From positions 1,581,001-1,645,000 of the forward strand of contig JAFREQ010000093.1 of NCBI GenBank assembly GCA_025331565.1: 64,000 bases of DNA. The letters are read 5' to 3'. This document shows, in pieces, positions 1-12,199 of the stretch. Position numbers and translations under genes: made by a program. Each line of letters starts with the position of its first letter. Position 1 is the stretch's first letter. The DNA comes from Holacanthus passer (taxonomy: Eukaryota > Chordata > Actinopteri > Pomacanthidae). The notes below the pieces were generated by a model. It searched no databases, was not told where the DNA came from, and worked only from the letters and a program-made list of their open reading frames with translations.

Positions 1-879
1 AGTTTTGACCCTTACATTCATTACTACGGGTTCCAGCTCCTCGCTGTGCGACACAGTGCTTTCATTGTCTCATTGTCAAAACTGCAACGCTGGCAGCTGA
101 AATCTCCAAATCGCACGAGTCTGTTGTGTTAATTTACCAGAGAGACGAGTTTCAGCAGCTTTATGAGCAAAGCATAGAAAATGACGGCTAAATATTTCAT
201 TTCATTCACAAACCCCAAACATCTTCTGAACCCTTTTTTTTAAAAGCGTTGAAAAGGCAATTACTGTGAAAGCCTTTGCTCCACATGGATCTCAATTTAT
301 CTCCCAGTTAGAATATTGAACACACAGAAATTGCACTTTGATTTTTTTTGGTCTCTATTGTGTAGCTTTACTCAACTAAATAATGAAATCACATGCTTTT
401 ACAATGTTTGTGTGTGAAGCAGAAATCTGGACCTTTAAATCTGACCACAGCAACATGACGTGTGCAGACATGTAAGAAGTTTAATACTAGTAAGAAGAAG
501 AAAAGTATGTATATCATAAAGGCCACATCGACACAGTTAAAAAAAACACCAGCAGACAGAAAATATAGAAGAAAAAAACCAACCTGCCCACGCCTCAATT
601 AAGTCTGAGACGAAAATGTCTACAGCTGCAACACACTCAGCACGAGTGTGTGTGTGTGTGTGTGTGTGTCTACAGACGCAGGAACACACTCATTTGAGGG
701 TAGGTGTCAGAAAATCTACCAGAATACAAAGTTGCTGAATGTAAGTGCCTCTTGGCGAAATGAAATGAAAAAAGACTTCAAGAGATCCTTAAGCGAACGG
801 ACTCGACGGCGGCTGACTGGTTTCCTTTATTCTGCCTCTGAAAAAGTCGGACTTGAAGTGACATAATCTCAAAATATGG

Positions 880-1240
880 AAGGCAGAATAATAAAAAAAT
901 CAGTGCAGACGTGGAAGAGAAAACACTGGCAACAATATGAAGGAAAAAAGATTGAGAGGAAAAAGGACAAAAGAAGGGAGATCAGGGAAAAGACATGAGG
1001 AGGTGAAGAGAAACAGGAGGAGGAGAAGAAGAGAGGATGAAATGAGAGGTTTGAAGAAATGAGAAGAGGAATATGGATGAAAAAGTTTGCAAAAAGGGAT
1101 GTGAAGTTAAAGGTGAAGGTGGAGGAGGAGAAAGAAGAACGAGGTAGAGGGGAAGCAATTAAGAGAAGGAGAAGGTGAATGAAGAGAAATAAAGAGATGC
1201 AGCAGGAAGAGGAGGAGATAAAAATACAAGTGGCATTTCT
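880..1240 (+). repeat. Polypurine-rich tract
   Basis: About 350 bases of the plus strand are overwhelmingly A and G, with repeating GGA, GAAGA and AGGAGG words and very few pyrimidine runs. It is not a simple tandem repeat. Such strand-asymmetric tracts can adopt triplex (H-DNA) structures; that is an inference. Confidence 0.6.
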
Positions 1241-1290
1241 CCTGATGGCGACGGCGGCGGCAGAGCGGCGTTTGTTGCTTGACCTTCAGC

Positions 1291-1333
<43 letters not shown>

Positions 1334-1497
1334 CAGCCTGGTGGGCTTGACACCTAACTGAGGGTGACACGCTCACACACAGAGGAGAGGCTGAGGGCCC
1401 CCAGCTCTGCCAGCCGGCCCGGCCCTCACACAGCACAGCTGGCCCTGTCACCTCCACTTATCCTGCCCGACTCCAAGTCTGCACGTCCACCGACCCT

Positions 1498-1534
<37 letters not shown>

Positions 1535-2611
1535 ACAGTGTTGGGTAAAAGCCAGATGCAGAGGCTTGAGAGCATTAAGGTGCATTAAATCATGTAACCA
1601 TAAATTATCTGCAAGCGTTGCCAGGTTTGCTGTTCAATACTGACAAATAATGAGCGTTTGAAATCGAAAGAGTTAAAACAAAAAGGCCAGAAGATGTTCG
1701 TCCATTTTTAAACTTCTGGTTGTCTCAAAATGACGGCACTGCCCGAGAGGGAGCGTCAAAAACGCATTCAGTGCGTTGAGCCGACAGAGAGACGCTGGTG
1801 CACCACAGGGAAACAGCAGCTTTGAACAAAGGTTACGCTTCTCATTTCATGCACAAATCGTCTATATGGGGTCATTATGTGTGATGTGGTCTTTCTGTTA
1901 CCTCAAGGTGAAGCCTCTAGAGAACACAAAAGACGGCGGTGGAGGAAATTTTCTTTGGCTTCTCTTCAGCCAAATGTTCTCCATGACTTCAAACCCGGTT
2001 CATTTATCAGCTGCAGACAATACGAATATTCATGTATGAAGGAAACAATGAGCCGAACGCAGCGAGCGCATCACAAACTCAGATAATACAGAGGACGAGA
2101 AACGTATGTGGCCGCGCACACCTACACATTTGTGCGAGTGTGAGAGCAGCAGGCAGTCTGGGAAAAAAAAACCACAGGGTGAATGACAGACTGCAGGTTT
2201 GTAGACAAAGAAAGAGAGATGGCTGGTAAGGTGGGAGTTAAGGTGGGCTGGAGGCGGTGCTGAGGAAACGGCTCAAGTCTGGGAGAGAGAATCTGCATCG
2301 CTGCTCATCACTAAAGCCCACAGGACGTCTACTCACTGGAGCTCGTGTCGCTCTGAACCGGAGCTGCTTCGCCCACTTTTGTCGACTTAATTTTGCGGAG
2401 ACGACAGAATCCGTGTGGAACCAGGCTGATATCTGGTCAGTGTGATGAGCTCAGGAGCAGATTTTGCTCATTGATCTCATACCTATATGCATTTTACAAA
2501 TCTTTAACAAAGGAGAATTAAACTTTTAAAGGATAAGTCTGGAGATTTTACATACTAGAGCACCAAATGTGGATTAATCCGCCGCTGAAAATAGTCCCCA
2601 ACACATGCACT

Positions 2612-2690
2612 GTTTTAGATAGATAAACAGATAGATAGATAGACAAACTTTATCGTCTCAAACTAGGAAATTCTCAATTAAGGTTTCAAC
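2612..2690. repeat. GATA tract plus LINE-tail-like segment
   Basis: A short GATA microsatellite is followed by a segment resembling the ACTTTATTGATCCC / GGGAAATTC tails common at LINE 3' ends in fish. Similar tail-like pieces occur near 13490-13525, 47962-48005, 53625-53710 and 57830-57895. The family is named from memory of the pattern and is not confirmed. Confidence 0.4.
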
Positions 2691-2877
2691 CTTTAAATTA
2701 TGAACATGCATTGTTTCCAATGGGCCACAAAAATTGAACTTCTGCCTCCACTTCCTCCTCTCATACAGAACTAAAACATCTCCTGTCCCTCCATTTTTGA
2801 GTCTTTTATGAACTCGGTTGTTTTATTATCTTCATTATTTTGTGTGGCGTCGGTTTGTTCATCCGCTGCTGGCTGCA

Positions 2878-2910
2878 TCCTCCTCCTCCTCCTCCTCCTC
2901 CTCCTCCTCC
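2878..2910. repeat. (TCC)n microsatellite
   Basis: Eleven uninterrupted TCC trinucleotides are visible. Overlapping reading frames give artificial poly-proline or poly-glycine peptides that should not be taken as genes. Confidence 0.95.
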
Positions 2911-5879
2911 TTTGGGTGGCGAGCACATTGGCTTTCTGATTAAAAACTGTTCAATTATTTTTACCCAAATCACAGAAGAAAGAATCGAGCGCTCATTGGC
3001 CTCCATGAATCACCTGCCGTGGCCCAAAGGGGACGACGGCTCCATTCAAGTGTGTCGACACCGCTAATAAAATATGAGCAAAGTGAAAAACAAAACAGGC
3101 TTTTTTTTGAGCGTCAGGGCATTTTGTGTCCATTTATTTTTAATCACTTTGTTGTTTTATGAATTTTAAAAAGGCTTTTTGCCCCCAAGCTGCCATTACT
3201 GCGTGACCTCGGTCACCAAACTGTCGGCTTTAAATTCAAACGCTGCCTTGATGTGACCCTTTTTAATTCTAAATAGTTGATTTCTGCTTCCTGCTTGCTC
3301 TTGGTTATTATCATGAACATAAATATAAAGCTCCTTGTAGCTGCGTGTGGAGGCTAAAGGGCTGATCGCACCTCACCACAAACATGCTCTGGACACAATG
3401 AACAAAACACTGATGCTTTCTCTTCCCTTAGATCCTGAACAGTGGGCTGAAGTGAAGGTTTTACTCCTAGGTTTTTAATTCCTAAGAAATAAACACGGCT
3501 GATGACGTTCCCAGTTCTCTCAAATATCAATATCATCAGGCTCTAAGGCCTCGTTACGAAATGGAGCTCTCGGCCTGATGGCAGCACTGGCAGAGAGTTT
3601 GGGATTTATCACACAGCAAATGTCACTGATAGGTTTGACGTGTTACACAGGGGAAGTTTCGGCTCGGTGGTGGTGGTGGTGGTGGCGCTGGCGGAGAGGT
3701 CAAGGGGTCACCAAAATCCTTTCACAAGCAGAGACATATCTAGTTTTGTCTCACGCAAACTTGGAGAAAGCTCCGTCCATGTCCCTCCAACAGCAGAGCT
3801 GCCAACAGATGTGTCCTGTATGAGAAGCTTGTGTTGGGGGTCAGTCTTCCTCGGGCGATGTGAGTCACACCCTGCAGAAGATCCTCTGTTCAGCTCTTCC
3901 CACAATGGCCGCTGTGTGTCTTTAACGACGGCGACGCGGCCGAGACCCTCTGTGGTGGTCGTGTTGTTGAATGCGGCGGCGATCGCTCAGAAAACGAGCT
4001 CATTCTGACGCAGCGAGACGAAGGTTTGCACTGCGGCTCGCTCGCAGCGTGTAGGTTGAGTTTATTTGCAAAGATAATTAACCACAGAGAGAAAAGGGCA
4101 GAAAAAGAGGCTGCAAACAATGAAGCTGAAAGTGAGACAGAAATAACCTGGAAAATCTGAAAAAGAATCAGTTTGTTTTAGAATTTTCCACTCAGGCTTT
4201 TTTTTTTCATGCACAAATTGAAAATGTGCATAAAAACAGGTGGATGGAAACACATCTACTGGCACCGAGTGGGAAGGTTTGTGCTGTGTTTTCATTCTCT
4301 CCTCAGTCTGTTCTCTTTCTGGCCTTTACTCCCCGTGTTCGTCTTGACAGGCTGTCAGGCAGAGGAAGAACCAAAACACGTCGGAACAAAAGGTTCGCCG
4401 CGATAAAAGCTAACTGCAGCAGGAAAAGTGAGCACGCGGGTTCAGATCCTTCCTCTTCCAATCCTGTCACACTTGTTTTGATTTTTTAAGCCAACACTTT
4501 GAGGCATTTAGCGGATTCTTCTCTCCGCGGAGAAACTGGAGTGAAGGAACGGGAAGCGATTCCGACCTGAGATCAAAGCTCTGTGTCAGAGGACGATCTC
4601 TGTGTCTGCTGGATCCAAAACACGCCTCACTGATGAACTCCAGTTTTGTTATTGTGCCGAAGCTTATTTATATATAGCTGAGCAATAAAAGGTTGAGACG
4701 ATCCTCAGCCTCACTCTGCTGAAGGATACGGAGACATGGGGGTTTTCCAGTATCTGTATTTTGAGTTAATAGAGGTTAATTAACTTCTATCAAGCTTTAT
4801 TCTTTAATTCATCTACAAACCAAAGTCTTCATTGTGTTTATAAGCCGTAGTTTTCCTGTGAGAAGCAGCAGTGGAGGGTTTACCTGCGTCTCCGTGTGCA
4901 CTCTCATGTCGAAGGCCAAATCATAATGAAGTCCCATTCAGTCTTTGAATTGCAAATAATTGCTCATTGTTTCCGTGTCAATTGTTGGGCGAGCCTCATT
5001 CGTCATGTGTCCTCCAAGGGTTTGTTGTATAAACGCAGCGTACCTGCTCTTACCCTCTCCCTCGCTCTCTCTCTCTCTATTGTTTCAGACCCCCCCCCAA
5101 TCTGTCCCCCCTCCCTCTCTTGGATGAACTGCATTTCCCAGGGTGCACCTGTGGGCGACACCAGCAGTGGTCTGGTCTGGCACAAAGCCAGGCCCAGTGG
5201 GTTCAGAGTCTTTAAACAAACAGAAATACATCTTCCTCTTATAAATGCAAAGCTGAATTCATAACTAATAAAACACGTCAACGGCTCAATTCAGTTCAAC
5301 ACACAGATAAAGTCTGATTGTTCTGCTGTGACCAGGAGCTCCTGGTGGTTCATGTTGGCTACTTTTTGGTAAATATTGTTGTAAAAGCAATTTCAGTCTT
5401 TAATTCTGACTTCAGATGAGGGTCATGATTATTACTGTCATATTGTTATCAGTGGCAGAAGTTGCATTAGTTGTAGGTCTGTGAAGATTCTCTCTCATCT
5501 CATATCTGAGTTTAATCAGCAGATTGTCTGGAAATATCTTATCTCTAATGATTCCAGTTCTCCATTTTGTCATTATCAGACTTTGTGTATTTTCCATGCT
5601 CAGTGAAAAACAACTGGCTTTGTCACATCAGAATGTGCACAGTTGTAAATGGAGAAATAACAAGCAGCAGCTCATTACAGCGTTTAGCAGTGACGGCACA
5701 TCTGGCTGGATGGAAAACTGTACAAACAGCATTTTCTTCATATTTGACATTAACTGTGCCACAAGAACAAAATTCATTATCTTTAAAATCTCCATATCTG
5801 GCAGAAATGGCCATTATGTTGATTAATACACCTGATGGAAATGTGCATTTCACAGACACTAAAGGATCAATCAAAGTGA

Positions 5880-6150
5880 TGACTAACGCTTATTTTCATC
5901 ATTGATTAATTTCTCAATTATTCTCTACATTAATCATTTTGTGTATAAAATTTGAGAAAATAGTGGAAAGTATTTCAAATGTCTTCCTTTGTTCAACCAA
6001 CAGGCCAAAACCCAAAGATATTCCCTACAGAAAGACTTAAAAACAGAGAAAAGCAGCTTGAAAAAGGGCTCAAACGATCAATCCAAAAATAGTTGTCTGA
6101 TCAATCATCAACAATCGATCAATCAACTAATCGCTGCAGCTCTAGTCTGT
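5880..6150 (-). repeat. Dispersed fish repeat (TTAGTTGCAGC-terminus family), copy 1
   Basis: Stretches rich in ATTAATC and AATCGAT words flank a core resembling the other copies at 8915-9137, 10385-10650, 15712-16012 and 32905-33205. The right edge carries the CTAATCGCTGCAGCT-type terminus, so relative to copies ending in TTAGTTGCAGC it lies in the opposite orientation. I recognise this as a very common non-autonomous fish element but cannot give a database name. Confidence 0.55.
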
Positions 6151-6811
6151 AAACATCAATCACTTCACAGAAGTTTTTTATTTTACACCTGTCAGTGAAC
6201 AAAATGACAGAAATGTATTTACATCTCGGAGTTGCAGGTTGTTTCAGAGCGGACGGTTGTCTGCGGACTGTCCCTTTAACTCTGAACCATGACAGCTTAA
6301 CACTGCTTAACCGACTGCTCAGCTCCATTATTATCTCATTAGCTGGTTCGTCTTGCTCAGGAATACCGGAGTGCTACTTAGTGTTAATTAATTGTTAATG
6401 ACAGTCTGAATGACACACACTTTTGCTTTAATTCCATTAATAGTGAATTCTCAGGGAGACGCAGAGATTTGAAACTTCCCTCATTAAAATAATAAGGCAT
6501 TCCCTGCGCGAAATCCTCACAAGACCAACCTGAAGTCTTGACCCTCACGCAGCTCTTTGAAGACGTGAAGCCTGAACAGAATGTCCTCAAGTTCTAAAAC
6601 TAGTCCGCACAAAGACAGAAGGACAAGAGCGCACACACACACACACACACAGGCTCCTCCATGCCATTGATCAAATACTATGAAAAGCAAATTGCTCAAA
6701 TATGACCTTCCACACAAAAGCAGCCATTATTGAAGAAGCAGGAGGAATTCACTGAAGGCGGGTCCAAGTAAACATTCCTGCTGCTCTAAAGCCTTGACAC
6801 CTCTCACCAGC

Positions 6812-6819
<8 letters not shown>

Positions 6820-6865
<46 letters not shown>
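6820..6865. repeat. (TG)n microsatellite
   Basis: About 23 uninterrupted TG units. It is paired with an oppositely oriented CA tract about 95 bp downstream (6961-6999). Confidence 0.98.
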
Positions 6866-6868
<3 letters not shown>

Positions 6869-6957
6869 CCAAACACAAACCCCGCACACTGCATGAGCCC
6901 ACATGGCGTCAGTGTCCAAAGAACTGTACCAAGGAGGTCAGGTGGCTCACATAACAA

Positions 6958-6960
<3 letters not shown>

Positions 6961-6999
<39 letters not shown>
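6961..6999. repeat. (CA)n microsatellite
   Basis: About 20 uninterrupted AC units, complementary in orientation to the TG tract at 6820-6865. The two tracts could pair as the arms of a hairpin. Confidence 0.98.
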
Positions 7000-7001
<2 letters not shown>

Positions 7002-8073
7002 GGAACGCTTACATAAATTTTGGGTTGTGTCAGGGACGCCGTGTACAAAGTTTAGTTTAAGGAAATGGAGGACTTTGGTCGCTGGTGAGAGTGTTAAGAA
7101 GAAAAGAGAGAAAGACAGGAAACTGAAGCAAAACGTCTTTGTTCAAAACTGCAGGTAGATTGAAGATAACTCCAATACACATAATATAACGGCCAATATA
7201 TCCTGTATATTATGTTGTACATTAATGTAAAGAGGGGAAACAATAAGACAATAAGGGCAGAGAATCCAGGTAAATGTGTTTTTTAAGATTCAACCTCAAA
7301 TCTCACAGTTACAGAACAAACATAAGAAGAAAAATAAATCTGGTTCCAGCAACACATGAAGAGAAACATAAAAGAAGACCAACACGTCTCAGATCGGCTG
7401 TTTAACCATTGGATTTTATCAGCAGCTCGAGCTTTGATACCACTTCATCTGCAGAGGTCAAATATCGGCCTATAAATATCAGTAAACTGATCCGTCTATA
7501 TCATGCTTTGATTTATTTATCAGCTGAATATTGGCTTCACTTCTGCCAGATTCTGGTTCACTGCGAGATGAATTCAGTAACATTCTGTTATTTGTTATTG
7601 GTTTTGGACAAACTACAGTTAATCTGACTGTCGGACATTTTGGCCTTTTATGTGGTAACTTCCATACATTTCTCTTAAAGACTCAACAACATTTAGAAAC
7701 AATAATAAAAAGTCTCCCGTTCCCATCAGGGAGGTCTCAGGAGAGAAAAACTGCAAAACACTGGCAAAATATAATGCAACACAACAAAGAAGTAGCTTTA
7801 TACAAAAGACGAATGACAACGATCTCCTGAGACTCAAAAATAGTTTGTTCTGTCACATAGAGACTCAATAAAAAGGCTTGTGTTCTGAAATATTTGACTA
7901 GTTTCTCAACAGCCGGCAAAAACAAGATGAAACAGACACAAGTTCAGGCTCGGAGGATAAAAGAAGCAGGCGTGTAACGACGAATCCTTGTGGCACTTCA
8001 CATAAACGTGCGTTAGTGTGTTTGAACGCGAGTCAGGATGTTGCTAGAAAAGAGCAGAGCACTCAGTGGACGT

Positions 8074-8076
<3 letters not shown>

Positions 8077-8121
<45 letters not shown>
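8077..8121. repeat. (CA)n microsatellite
   Basis: About 22 uninterrupted CA units. A shorter CA tract (8270-8289) and an opposite TG tract (8318-8340) follow within 220 bp. Confidence 0.98.
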
Positions 8122-8123
<2 letters not shown>

Positions 8124-8914
8124 TCTGTCAACACTCACTCAGTGCCAGTGGTGTATTTTGCTTTTCCACAGATTGCAGTCAACCCCCACCAGCATCACCA
8201 CCACCCCAAAGAGAGCAGGCGTCCTCCCACGGGGCTCCTGGTTGGCATGGATCGGCCCCTGAGATCGCTACACACACACACACACACACTTTCACACACA
8301 TTACTGTCGAGAGCAGGGTGTGTGTGTGTGTGTGTGTGTGCATATGTAATGAAGAGGGTACGCAGAGATTTACAGTGTTGGCACCCGGTCTGGTAAAAAG
8401 GGTGGACCGCTGCCACTTAACCCACAAGCTCCCGATAAATATGCCATGTTTTGTTTTCCTTTTGAAAAAGCCCATGAAAAGAATTAGCAAGATGAGAAAG
8501 TAGCAGGCAGATCTCTCGGGGCGTCCATCTGTCCATTACTGAAATAAAAGCGTCCACTCAGAGAGGGAGGGATGGTGGAGGGCTTCTGTCGACTTGATAC
8601 GATGAGGATTTGACTTGGAGTACAGCGGGTAATCGAGGGACTGGATAAATAAGACAGAGAGGAAATCAGGAAGATCTTTTCACTTAATGACACTTGAAAC
8701 CAAAATGGATGATCTCGCACAGCGCAATTTAAATGTGAGGCATTGGAGGAGACGTTTACTGTCTTTATAGACTCTGCCCACGCTGTCAAATCCTCTTACA
8801 CAATCAGCGCAGTCGTCTCCAAACCCATTCATTAATCAGCAGTAAACAAAAGGAAATAAACCTGAAGCAAGCAGCTCGAGGGACCAACACGGCCAATCAT
8901 GTGACAGTGAACTA

Positions 8915-9137
8915 CAGCCGCAACAATCAGTTGACTAATCAATCAGCCGATCGACAGAATACTAATTTGACAATCAATTTTTCACGAGCAAAATGCAACT
9001 TCTTGGTTCCAAATGTGATTCTTCTTTATCTTTGGGTTTGGGACACTTGATAACATAAACTGGGCTCTGAGAAAATCAGATAAGCACTGTTCACAATTAA
9101 AAAAAAAAAAATCTGCAGATTAATCGATCATGAAAAC
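8915..9137 (+). repeat. Dispersed fish repeat (TTAGTTGCAGC-terminus family), copy 2
   Basis: It starts with a GCAACAATCAGTTGACTAATC-like end, contains the ATCTTTGGGTTTGGGACA-like core word and ends with CAGATTAATCGATCATGAAA. The order of these blocks matches the other copies in the window. It is decayed and has no open frame. Confidence 0.55.
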
Positions 9138-10384
9138 AACCTTACCACAACATCAGCCATTTTGCCTGGTAGACGACAATTTTCATTTTGATCGTAGCAC
9201 CTTTTATGAGCTTCCAAGTTCAATCTACCTAGATAGCATATGCTGGAACATACCAGTCCATAAAAGCATAAAACCTATACGACCTGAGGGCCTGTCAGTG
9301 CTATCACTGGTTTTGTGCCTGTTGAGTTTAATGACAGGAAAAAGAGAAAGATGGACGACAAGCGATTTACAAAAGTCCCCAGTCAGACTTGATGCAAACA
9401 AACAGCTATGATATTAGAATTACTGAGTCTTCTTTCTTGCTAAATGTAATTTTCATGATATCAATATATAAACAGTGCTATAGTAACTTTTTTTGGAAAT
9501 TCTAGTGATAGATCATTTAAATAAAAAGCTGGAAATGCCTTGAAATACCTGAGAGTGAAGTAAAGGAACTTCAACACATTGATGCAAAACATCCTGTTAA
9601 TTCTAACGTTATCATTTAGAGTCTTGCTCACTGGCTTCCAACAGTGTCCACAGTGTCTTTAATACAGATATGAAAGTGAAAGCTTTGTCAGTAGAAACAG
9701 CTGGTAAATTGTATATAACATATAAGATTGTCCAAACCTGTCTGACATGAGTCTGACATGTGGGAGGCCAGAGTGTTTGTCAGCGGTTGGAATAAGTCAC
9801 CAGATAACCAGTGTTTTCAGAAAACCCACAGTGCAGCTCCGCTCACGTTTGGCTCAAGCGGTCGTATCGTCGCTGTCTGTGAGACATGTTGAAAGTGGAA
9901 AAAAAAGCAATCTGCCACTCAGACTCACACCTCTCCCTCTCTCTCCCTCACAGTCTGTCTCTCTCCAGCACGGCCACAACCTTTCTGCAATCAAATTAGC
10001 TGCACTCTCTTACCCAGAATATGTGCCAGAGGAATTTGCAGTTGGGCTGTAATTGCTACCAACTAATAATGTCAACCTTTCTATAGCATATAGGCTCTAC
10101 TTTATTATCAGGGCATGAAGATGAGGCTGCTCGTGTCAACAAGTTGCATCATTTCACATCACTACGAATCGTAATGTAGTGCAAGACGTCTACCTTTGTT
10201 ACCTGCACTCGTCAGAACAACATGATCATCTTGTCCTCAGCGCCGACACTGTTATGAAAGGTAGAACTCACGACATAGTGCCACTTAGTTTTCACATAAT
10301 TTAGTCGGAATAAAATTTCTTTCTTTCTTACATTCTAGGCCGTCATCTTGTCGGCCTCTCTCACTCAAATCTGATTCACTGTTT

Positions 10385-10650
10385 CATGACAGCTATTATC
10401 AACTCATCAATTAATCTATTTTCAAAAACACTTTAAGTCATTATTCAAACTAAAACAGCAAACATCCAGTTACAGTTTCTCAATTGTAAGAACGTGCTGC
10501 TTTTCTTTGTCTTGTATGATGATACAATTTATTTTGGTTTCGGACTGTTCAACAGACAAGACAAACCATTTTTCACTGCTTCACATGAGATTTTACTGCC
10601 CCGATGATTCATGGATATACTGAGAGAATCATGGTTAGTTGCAGCTCCAA
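10385..10650 (+). repeat. Dispersed fish repeat (TTAGTTGCAGC-terminus family), copy 3
   Basis: It begins with an ATCAATTAATC block, includes a TTTCGGACTGTTCAACAGAC-like core and ends with TGGTTAGTTGCAGCTCC, the diagnostic terminus. It is diverged from the other copies and non-coding. Confidence 0.5.
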
Positions 10651-10905
10651 TCATATCTGCCATTTCACACCAAAGACAAAAGCTCATACAGGATCACTGA
10701 AAGTGACTTCAACACTTTTACACAACATAACCAAAACATTTCAAAGCCATGTTTTTATTTTACTTTTGGAGACAAATTCTTCAAAACCTTCAAACAGACG
10801 AACATGTCAGATTTCAATCCGAGCGCTGAGAACTGCTGCTTCTGCGCTCGGCCCTAAAACTCGTCACACGCTGCGAACCAATGAACGTCAACAACCAGCC
10901 TACAT

Positions 10906-10936
<31 letters not shown>

Positions 10937-12199
10937 AAACTGTAATATCCAACTGTGAGTTCATTATTCTGCTTTGTGGTATTTGTATCCTCCGTGGTAT
11001 CGTTGTCATATTACTTCAGTGGTGAGCTTACAGTGGATTCATCACGCTCATGGCTTCTCTTCCAAATCTAGAATCATTATAGTTTTCCTATAGGGACGTT
11101 TAGTCTCATATATATCTCAATAACATCCTCACAGTGTTTAGCTTCACATACAGGTATTTTTATTATAAATACAACCCTCCAAAATGTGTCGCTCTTTTAA
11201 GGAGGTGCCAACATGACCTGCTGCTTCTAACTCCAACCCAGTGACCCACTAACTCGTTAAAACAGCACTAATTAGACTATAAATGAAGGAAAAGCAGGAC
11301 ACAACGCAGCCGGTAACATGTGGATCCAGAAAATAGGTTAAAGCTTCCTGTTAATAATATTTTTGTGCAATGAGAAATCATCAAATGATCAAACTGATGT
11401 AATCAAATGAAGGGAAAGACGTTCGTTGCCTTTTGTTTACGCTGCCGGTTGTGATTCCTTATGGCTTCACGCTGATCACAACAACCGGAGGTCAGAGATT
11501 AACCAACCCTTTAATTCAACTCTGCATCTCCTCATTAGGGGGTTTTCTTGCTAAAAAGCCTGCTCGAAATCAGGCCACGTGAGTCATTACCAGGCGGTCG
11601 GACGGGTAAGTAGGTGACAGGTCAACGCTCAACATCTGGACGCACAAGTGCATCCAAAAACAAGTGGAGCTGCAACACCCCCGACTCTGCTGCTGCTGGA
11701 GGCGCTTTGCACCGCCGATAAAAGCCAGATTAGGAGCCGGGCGGAGGAAACGAGGAAGCCGGAGAGGTTAGGAGATCAGGGGCGAAGAGTGGATGATAAT
11801 CTTGCCATAACATCAGGATGGGTCAATGCAGCCGGATTAAACTGAGCTAATGAAATACACCAGAAATGGAGGACTGGGGGAGGAGGGGGAGGGGTGATGG
11901 GTGGGAGATGCATGGATGAGAAAATCCAAAATAAAACTCATGAGAGAAGCGGGCAGAGGTTAGGAACTGGATCTTTGTCATTACACATCTGAACACATGA
12001 TGATGATGATGTTAATTGTAGCTGCAGAGCCTCAGAGATGCTGCACTCATCAACAATAATAAAAACATATGGTTTCATGCAAACTGCCACAACAAATCAG
12101 AGTTGCCAGCTTCAACAAGTACCGAACCCGGTTTGCAGGCGAGCACCGAGGCTTCCCTCCCCCTCCCCCCTAAAATACAAAATTATTTCCACTGACATT

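Noticed and set aside
1107..1588. Frames made of Cys-Val or Thr-His repeats, here and at every microsatellite
   Set aside because: They are translations of (TG)n or (CA)n tracts and carry no coding signal.
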